This document shows positions 56,897 to 64,000 of a stretch of 64,000 nt of DNA, piece by piece. Both the position numbers and the translations under genes were made by a program. Under the pieces are notes generated by a model, which saw nothing but the letters and a program-made list of their open reading frames with translations, had not been told where the DNA came from and searched no databases. Numbering within the stretch: the stretch's first letter is position 1; the number at the start of each line of letters is the position of its first letter. Source of the DNA: Lepus europaeus (Eukaryota; Chordata; Mammalia; Lagomorpha; Leporidae); the NCBI RefSeq assembly GCF_033115175.1, contig NC_084831.1, forward strand, positions 8,962,540 through 9,026,539, read 5' to 3'.

Positions 56897-57264
56897 ATTT
56901 TTTAAAAAGATTTATGTATTTATTTGAAAATCAGAGCTACAGAGGGAGGGAGGGGGGAGGGAGGAAAGGAGGGAGAGGGAGAGAGAGACAGAGAGACAGA
57001 GAGAGAGAGGAAGATATCTTCCATCTGCTGGTTTATTCCCCAGATGGCTGCAACAACCTGGTGTAGGGCAGGCCGAAGCCAGGAGCCAAGAGCTTCATCT
57101 GGGTCTTCCATGTGGGTGGCAGAGGCCCAAGTTCTTGGACCATCTTCTGCTGCTTTTTCAGGTGCATTAGCAGGGAGCTGGATTGGAAGTGGAGCGGCTG
57201 GGACACAAATGGGATGTTGGCGTCTTGGGAGGCAGCTTTACCAGCTACGCCACAGTGCCAATCC
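56897..57264 (-). mobile_element. C-repeat SINE nested in L1
   Basis: 'aaaaagatttatgtatttatttgaaaatcag' to 'cagctacgccacagtgccaatcc'. L1 sequence resumes after it. Confidence 0.93.
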
Positions 57265-57325
57265 TTAATTTCAGAACATTTTTAGTAACTCCCTCCCCCA
57301 AAGCCCCAAGTCATCAGCAGTCACT

Positions 57326-57344
57326 CCCCCCCCCCCCCCCCCCC
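57326..57344. repeat. Poly-C run in L1
   Basis: Nineteen consecutive C at the place where the L1 consensus has a C-rich patch. Confidence 0.9.
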
Positions 57345-57754
57345 ATGCAGCCCCTGACCACCGCTGCTCCATTTGCTGTGTCTGGGGATTTGCTAGTCTC
57401 GCTTTCTCGTTTCAGTGAACTCACACGAGGTGTGACCGCTTGGGTCTCTGGTTTAGCACGGTGTTTGTCGGGTGCATCCTGTGGTGGGTGGCAGAGCTGC
57501 GTTCTCTCTGGGGCTGCGTATCAGCCCATTATCTGGATCTACCACATTTTGCTCACCCGTTCACCCACTGGTAGACAGTTAGGTTATTTCCACTTTGGGG
57601 CTATTACCAATAATTCTGTGAAAGTCAGGCACAAGGCTTTGTGTTTTCACTTGTCTCAGTCGAGTGAGGACTCTGAAGAACCTCCTGCTGTTGTCCAGAG
57701 TGGCTGCACCATTTACACTCTGGCCAACAGCGCACGGTGTTCCCGTTTCTCTAC

Positions 57755-57990
57755 GCTCTTGCCAAAGCCCGTTTTCTCTGTGTGTATTTGTGTATGTGCG
57801 CGCTCTTGCCAAAGCCCGTTTTCTCTGTGTGTATTTGTGTATGTGTGCGCTCTTGCCAAAGCCCGTTTTCTCTGTGTGTATTTGTGTATGTGTGCGCTCT
57901 TGCCAAAGCCCGTTTTCTCTGTGTGTATTTGTGTATGTGCGCGCTCTTGCCAAAGCCCGTTTTCTCTGTGTGTATTTGTGTATGTGTGTG
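57755..57990. repeat. 47-bp minisatellite, five copies, inside L1
   Basis: 'gccaaagcccgttttctctg' starts at 57761, 57808, 57855, 57902 and 57949, exactly 47 bases apart. Units differ mainly at one site: gtgtatgtgCgcgctctt in units 1 and 4, gtgtatgtgTgcgctctt in units 2 and 3. The fifth unit decays into (GT)n. Confidence 0.98.
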
Positions 57991-58399
57991 TTACAACAGC
58001 AGGCATCTTAACGAGGATCAAGTAGCTTTGATTTGCATTTCCTGCTGATAAATTATGTGGGACGTCTTTTCCTAGGCTTTTTGGCCAATTGCGTGTCTTT
58101 GAAGAAATGTCTGTTGAGATCCTTTGCCTTTTTAAGAAGTGGGTTATCTATTTATTTTATAAATATTTATTTATAAGCATTCTTTATGTATTCTAGATCC
58201 TTTCAGATGTATGAATTGGAAGCATATCTCCTGCTTTGTGGATTGCATTGGTTGTCTTTGAAATTTCTTGGCAGGGTCCATTAAAGTACAAACTTTAAAA
58301 ATGCAAGAACCCTGTTTTTTTGTTGTTGTTATTGTTCATATTGTTGGTGTCATATCTAGGAAGCCACTGTTTGGACTAGATTGTAAAAATCTGCTCCTT

Positions 58400-58727
58400 T
58401 TTTAAAGATTTTTTTTTTTTATTTGAAAGGCAGAATTACAGAGAGGCAGAGAGAGAGAGATGGAGTGAGGTCTTCCATCTACTGGTTCACTCCCCTAATG
58501 GCTGCAATGGCTGGAGATGGGCCTATCCAAAGCCAGGAGCTAGGAGCTTCTTCTGGGTCTCCCATGTGGGTGTGGGAGCCCCGGGACTTGGGCCATCCTC
58601 CACTGCTTTCCGGGACCATAGCAGAGAGTTGGATTGGAAGCTGAGCAGCCAGGGCTTGAACCTGTGCCCACATGGGATGCCGGCACTGCAGACGGTGGCT
58701 TTACCTGCTATGCCACAGCGCCGGCCC
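58400..58727 (-). mobile_element. C-repeat SINE nested in L1
   Basis: 'aaagatttttttttttatttgaaaggcagaattac' to 'tatgccacagcgccggccc'. L1 continues with 'ttctatgttggatagttttagctc'. Confidence 0.94.
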
Positions 58728-59077
58728 TAAAGACCTGCTTCTATGTTGGATAGTTTTAGCTCTGACAAACAGCTCTTTGATTCATTTGGAGTTTATTTTT
58801 ATGTATGCTGTGCAGGGTGAGTGCCTCCATTCTTTAGACTTCTGGGTGGAGTTCCAGTCTCTGTCCATTTGTCCCAGCACCATTTATTGAGAAGATAACT
58901 CTTTCCCTACCAAATCATCTTGGTACCTTTGCCAAAAGTCAACTAGTCATAACTGGGTAGGTTTCTTTCTGGATCCTCAATTCTATTCCATTGATCCATA
59001 GCTTGTCTTTGTGCTAGTACCGGCAGTCTTCAATTACCATAGCTTTGCAGTCTGTTGCACTCTGTTATGTCTTTCTC

Positions 59078-59338
59078 TTTTTTTCCATTTATTTAAAAAG
59101 CAGAGGTTCACTCACCAGATGCCCGCAGCAGCTGGGGCTGGGTGTGGCCAAGGTTGAAACCAGGAGCCAGCAGCTCTGTCTGGGTTTCTCAGGTGAATGG
59201 CAGGGACCCGAGTGCTTGAACCTCTCAGAGTCTGCACGGACGGGAAGCTGGAGTCAGGAAGAGATCCAGGACTCGAACCTGGGCGCTCTGGTGCTGGATG
59301 TGGGTGTCCAAGCCCTGTGCCGAACACCCACGCCCTGC
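59078..59338 (-). mobile_element. Old diverged C-repeat SINE nested in L1
   Basis: 'tttatttaaaaagcagaggttcactcaccagatgcc', 'gtgcttgaacctctcagagtctgc' and 'ggactcgaacctgggcgctctgg' in antisense C-repeat order. Confidence 0.8.
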
Positions 59339-60058
59339 TTTGGCCGTTGTCAGGATTGTTTAGTCTGTTCTCATCACCGGGCTTTCATGGCTCGCATACT
59401 CCTCTTGTCCCTTGCAGACAGAGCGTGTAAAAGAGCGCGTAGTAGGTCCACAGTGAGCATTTGGCAGGAAGAGGAGGGAGGAAGAAGGATGACCCAGGAA
59501 GACAGGTGATGGAGATACAAAAGCCTGGTGGCAGGGGTCAGAGGTTCCTAAGCTGGGTGAGCATCCACGTGCTGTTTGGGACACAGTGAGCGCCAGGTGA
59601 TACCATGGCCTCCAGTTCGAGCCGTCTGAGTTCCTGGGGGAAGCCTCCACTAACAACAGAGGTGAAGTTTACTGTCTGGGTTTCCCACACATCAGAACAA
59701 AGGGAGTCAGAAAATATTTTCAAATTGCTCTTCTTAAATTTTCTCTGTTAAAAAAAACACAAGAATAAAAGAACAAAGGGAAGAGTGAAAGACACCTTCT
59801 TAGCCAGTAACAATTATCTTTTTAAAAAAAATCTCCAAGGCACCCTCCAAGCTCCCAAAGCAGGCTGAGGCTCAAAGCCGAGGGCAGCTAGTGGAAACAC
59901 CCACATTCTCCACATTCCTGCAGGCCTCCGCCCTCCTGGGCTCACAGTGGGGGCTGTCTGGGCTGCAGGGGGGGGGGGGGGGACAGCGTGGTCTGAGCCC
60001 AAGGGGCTTCTCTTTTCACTCTTGCAAAACCAGGGCCTGCTCAGCTGACCGCTCCGAG

Positions 60059-60065
60059 TGAGTCA
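60059..60065. promoter_or_regulatory. AP-1 consensus site
   Basis: TGAGTCA, a full AP-1 core, in unique intronic DNA 10.6 kb downstream of PDPN exon 1. Confidence 0.4.
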
Positions 60066-60372
60066 GAGGCTCAGGTGTCCGTTCAGTTTCTGAGAGATGG
60101 CGAGTGTTTCTGGTCCGGGTGCTCCGGTCCGGGGCGGCGCTTCCAGAGCAGGTGTTTTGTAAGAAACCATCCTCCCTGGAAGGTGGCCCCAGCCGAGTTC
60201 CAGAAAAGTTACTACAGGGATGTGATTCCCATCTGCAAAACTGTGAGCTCACTTCCTCTTTCACGGAGAAGTTCTGCTCTTGGTCAAAGCCAGACATCTC
60301 CCCAGGTTGAGCAATCTTGGTTTGGAGCTGGACCAAGCCCTCCTGTCTGTGCTGGGGGCCGGGCGGGGGAGC

Positions 60373-60379
60373 TGACTCA
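60373..60379. promoter_or_regulatory. AP-1 consensus site
   Basis: TGACTCA, a full AP-1 core, 314 bases from the previous site. An ETS-like CACTTCCTC is near 60250. Confidence 0.4.
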
Positions 60380-62848
60380 CTCCCTCGAGCCTGAAAAGTC
60401 TGGTGGTGTTCATCTGTTCATCTGGCCAGCGGAAACCTGCAGGTGGCTGAGCCATCGCTGTGGAGTAGGACGCTGGCTGGTGCCAGGCAGGAGCTCGAGT
60501 AGGGAGAAACTTAGCAGATGCCAAGGGTTCTCATCCCTGTACTGGCTCAGGGGAGAGGACTCTGAAGGGAGGGGATCGTTCCTGGGCCGTGCAGGTTCCG
60601 TAAGCTTTGCATGGGCAGTGGTGCAGTTGAAAGATGAACCTGCAGGATGAACCCTTGGCAGCCCAGCCTCAGGCTCCTGCAGAAGCCACCACCACAGTGG
60701 CCTCACTCCACTCCAGTACTTTGTGCAAGGGGCTGGGCAAGGGTGACCCGTATGTGGGAAGGCTGTGTTCAACACACACATGGTGGGGAGCCTGAGTACG
60801 AGGGCCTGCTCGAGCCCTGCCCAGTCCCTGTGTGGCCACCTGCATGCCACGTGGGCAGTGCAGGTGGCTTCTGACGAACGAGGAGGCTGTTGGCCTGCAA
60901 GACTCTAGTCGAGATCCAGAGCGAGTGTGTGGTGCCCTGTTTGCTCATTCTCGGCTGTGTTCAACACATCGTGGCCGTTACGACGGCTCAGCTCCTGGAG
61001 AGTTGTGGGGAATAAATGCAGACATTTGTCAAGGGTCCACGGGAGGTCTCAGTCCCTTTCCCCTACTAGGGGGAGACAGCATGGATCTGTTTGGAGCCTG
61101 CTGTCATCTGTGGCTCTTACATCCTGTTCTTTCTACCTGCCTGTGACTTAACATGACTGCTGTCCACTGAAGTGGAAATGGCGTCCCCTGGCCCCCTGGG
61201 CCCCCTTCTTTCTCTCTCCCATGTGCAGCTGCAGAGTCTCCGAATGCTGCCTTCAACTGTGACAGAACCCTGAGAAGACGTGAGGCCACCGTGCCTCCCC
61301 CGCTGAGACCAGGGGGTGCCGTGAGTCCCAGTCAGTGCAAAGGGTTTCTTGTGACATCGGCAGAGGAGCTGGGGACAGTTGTCTGACCCCCCTCCTCATT
61401 GCCAGGCGTGTCCTAAACGTGGACAGCGTGCGGTCAGATTTCATTTCCTCAATGAGCTCAGCCCGATGTGCCCAGCAGGACCTGCCCCAGTGAGTGGACA
61501 ACCCGCTGCGTGCTGGACATCGGATGCAAGGCAGCGAAAGTGAAGTCACCCTCAAAGGGACACTGTTCTGTCTTCAGCCACGCGTCCCCTTCCATTGGGG
61601 GGAGATATTTAACAAACCTTGGGTTGATGCCCAATGGATGGTGGCAGGAAATTTATAGTCCTTGGAGTAACTCAAGAGAAATGCCCTACTTGGCTGTAAA
61701 TGTACGTACACTATCAGTCATTCAACAAACATCTGTTAACCAGGTTCCAAGCATGTGGGCCAGTGCAGGCTTCAGACTGCCTGGTGCTGCCTGCGGGACA
61801 ATGAAATGAATGTGGGTGCCCAGGGCAGTGGGACAAAGTCATCTGGGGCTTGCGTAGATGAATCCTGGGCTGCCTAGAGTTTCCAGGGCCAAACTTTGGC
61901 CAGTGAGCGATTTACTAGGATCTGTGGAAGGAGTGAAGGGAGGAAAAAACTGCTGGCCACAGGGGTGATTATGGTGACCACACCCAGCACCTGCCGGAAG
62001 TTGAGGGCACACAGCTCTGGGTTAGGAAGTGGGTTTTTGGAGAGTGTGCAAAGGAGCTGTGGAACCTCAGAGGTCACTGGCTGCATTGGTGTTCCAGAGA
62101 GAGGCCGCAGCACGGGGTCGGGAGGGGGGCCAGGCTGGGGGAAGCAGAGGTGGGGCCCCTCTGAGTGGCTCCAGGAACCCGCCTCCGGGGAACTCGGCAC
62201 ACAGCTTTGAATGGCCAGGCAGGCTAACCCAGCGCCTCTGTGTCCGTAGCAGGCAGGAGAAAATGCTGGAGGTTGGTCCCCTTTTGCAGCGGTGTGGGTA
62301 CTACAAGCTTCTGGGCACAGTTTTGAAAGCTGATGAAAAACATAATACGTTAAAGCCTGTGTTTGTGCGAAGGGACAGAAGTGGGGTTTTGTTTTCCTAA
62401 TAGACGTTTATGTTGCCTTCAGTGTATCTCAAATGTAATTGGGAGTCAGGGTCCTGAAATTAATTATTAGTTATCCTGCTGCCTGTCCTCATGGAGACCC
62501 CACAACTTCCTGGGATGACCTAGACAAAAAGCCCTTTCTGCCTCTCAGTGAGCACAAAAATCATTCCAAGGCTATTTCATCGTCGTCTTCAAAGGCATAT
62601 TTGTGCATTTAGACGCGGGAGCAGCCCAAAATGTTAGAAAACACCGTGCAACATGAAAGAGCTCCTTAATCTGTTGCCTAACCACAGATTTTCTTTGAAA
62701 GCCCCGAGGGTAACTCAGCTTATAACTTCTTTATTTTTAAAAGCAACACTGCCGTTTCAAGGTACAATGCAGTGGAAACTACTCCAGCTGTCGGTGCTGG
62801 AGCTGTGGTCAGCAGAAGCAGGAGTGGAAGGATGCGGGTGGAAGTTCT

Positions 62849-63177
62849 ATGTATTTAGTTATCTATTTTAATTTATTTGAAAGGCAGTGTTACCGAGGCA
62901 GAGGGAGATACACAGAAAGAAGGAGCGCTGGTTTACTCCCCAAATGTTCCAAAGAGCCGGGGCTGGGTCAGGCCAAAGCTGGGCCCCTGGGGCTCCATCT
63001 GAGTCTCCCATGTGGGTAGCCGGGGTCCAAGCACTTGGGCCACCTTCCACTGCATTGCCAGGTGCATCAGCAGGGAGCTGGATTGGAAATGGAGCAACCG
63101 GGACACGAACTGGTGCCCATCTGGGATGCCGGGACCATAGGTAGCAGCTTAACTTGTTGCACCATAATGACAACCCT
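62849..63177 (-). mobile_element. C-repeat SINE, antisense
   Basis: 'tttagttatctattttaatttatttgaaaggcag' to 'cttgttgcaccataatgacaaccc'. TSD ggtggaagttct is at 62837-62848 and 63178-63189. Confidence 0.95.
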
Positions 63178-63189
63178 GGTGGAAGTTCT

Positions 63190-64000
63190 TGGCCCACACT
63201 TTAACCAGAGTGCTTTTGCGAATACCGTAACAAAACGGGACCTCCCTGCTCCCCACGGAGGAACCCTGCTTTATCCAGTAGATCGTTCCTACCTAAGTAC
63301 CGCTTATCGACAGGGCTGTAGCTGACAGTGAAAGGAATCCCCGGCTCTGGGGTGGAGCTGTTGTTTCTGATAGGCAGTAGTAAAGCTTCCCGGCCACGAC
63401 CTGTCCAGTTCTGTCCCTGCCCACTGCCTCTAGCGTGGTGTAAGGACCGCCCTGTCTCACATGGACAGCAGATACTGCCCGGGTGGTCTCTCTGCTTCCG
63501 TCCCGGCACCTTGCCCTTGCCGGACACTCTCCGTCCACGTGGCTGCTGGGACTGCAGGGTGGTCCCAAATCTCTGCCACACGATCCCTGACCTCCTCGCT
63601 GACTGTCCTTCACTCTCGAGCTGCACTGGCCGCCCTCCCCAACTTGCCAAGCCCCTGTGGGGTGGTTGGCAGCTCTTCACCCGCCTGGAGCCCAACAACA
63701 ACTCACTGAGTGCCTTCGACGTGCTGGTGGCTTAGGCGGCAGAGGGCACGTGGCCCAAATGGCCTTCACGGAGCTTCTGTTCTAGTGGGGCGGACTGAGG
63801 TGGGTGGGAAGGACCGGGGACGTGCGTGGGAGGGCCCCGGCATCTCGGTTAAGTGGGCAGCCCGGGGAAGGCCTGTAGCAGAGCCCTGAAGCGCTCTGTT
63901 CGTGGTTTCCTAGCTGTGAGCCCAGCTACCCCCAGCACTCAAGTCCATGGGTGGAGACTTTGCCTTGGCAAAGGCGCCCATTCAGCCCTCTGTATCGACA
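63190..64000. other. PDPN intron 1, no element seen
   Basis: Unique-looking sequence to the window end. 'acaactcactgagtgccttcgacgtgctggtggc' near 63697 may be an old MIR/L2-type scrap. Confidence 0.4.

Larger units (their letters stand above)
56765..59375 (-). mobile_element. Old L1 3' portion, antisense, split by three SINEs
   Basis: 'cagtttttattgatatataactcacatactataaaatg', 'gtcacagaattatgcagccattacc', 'ggctattaccaataattctgtg', 'gtcccagcaccatttattgag' and 'ttctattccattgatccatag' are collinear with an antisense L1M from 3' end into ORF2. The reading frame is broken throughout. SINEs at 56897, 58400 and 59078 interrupt it. Confidence 0.93.
59376..62836. other. Repeat-poor part of PDPN intron 1
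   Basis: About 3.4 kb without a recognised transposon, unusual for this intron. Contains a G-run at 59968-59982 and AP-1 motifs at 60059 and 60373. No exon with PDPN homology is seen. Confidence 0.5.
49505..64000 (+). other. PDPN: PDPN intron 1 (partial)
   Basis: The intron begins with GTAAGC after the signal-peptide exon and has no recognisable exon 2 in the window, so it exceeds 14.4 kb. About half of 51.8-59.4 kb is transposon-derived. The stretches 49.7-51.8 kb, 59.4-62.8 kb and 63.2-64.0 kb look mostly unique. Confidence 0.8.

Noticed and set aside
57755..57990. CRISPR-like array
   Set aside because: The units are contiguous head to tail with no unique spacers, in a mammalian intron.
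57183..58025. A 280-codon open frame with repeated PKPVFSVCICV-like peptides
   Set aside because: It is made by the 47-bp tandem repeat: 47 is not a multiple of 3, so all frames stay open across three units. It lies in a dead antisense L1.
61200..61290. Possible PDPN exon 2 after the acceptor-like 'ctctctcccatgtgcag'
   Set aside because: The downstream translation shows no Thr/Ser-rich PLAG-type sequence and hits stops soon.

Overview
The window is nuclear DNA of a lagomorph, most likely rabbit. The main evidence is about fifty copies of the tRNA-derived C-repeat SINE (CSINE family). They range from degenerate copies to young ones with intact target-site duplications (TSDs). Fragments of old L1, MIR, MER5A and a Tigger-like element, plus vertebrate CpG islands and exon/intron structure, fit this. 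Nothing bacterial or viral in organisation is present, and coding sequence is about 1% of the window.

Layout. Positions 1-4859 are intron 1 of a minus-strand gene whose first coding exon (4860-5517) encodes a signal peptide and leucine-rich repeats. I recognise it as LRRC38, an auxiliary gamma subunit of the BK potassium channel. Its CpG-island promoter is at about 5518-6180, and its second exon lies beyond the left edge. About 43 kb of intergenic DNA follows, dominated by C-repeats, L1 3' ends, MIRs, microsatellites and one candidate solo LTR. It also holds two CpG-rich stretches with no recognisable gene (about 31.5-32.6 kb and 39.5-40.3 kb) and two full-consensus CTCF motifs exactly 1 kb apart (9348 and 10348). 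At 49438-49504 is the signal-peptide exon of PDPN (podoplanin), on the plus strand, with a GC-rich promoter. The rest of the window, to 64000, is PDPN intron 1. That intron contains an old antisense L1 of about 1.7 kb carrying a 47-bp tandem repeat, and a repeat-poor segment (59.4-62.8 kb) with AP-1 consensus sites.

The two genes are divergent neighbours (LRRC38 leftward, PDPN rightward). As I recall, the human 1p36.21 region has the same order and orientation. They do not act in one pathway: LRRC38 modifies BK channel gating, and PDPN is a mucin-type membrane glycoprotein of lymphatic endothelium, podocytes and alveolar type I cells. The intergenic interest is therefore regulatory: insulation, enhancers and transposon-derived binding sites. 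I found no new coding system. The strongest leads are the CTCF motif pair, the orphan CpG island, the minisatellite inside L1, and several insertions that can be dated relative to each other by their TSDs. Family names for repeats come from remembered consensus sequences, not a database search, and most repeat edges are accurate to about 10 bases.
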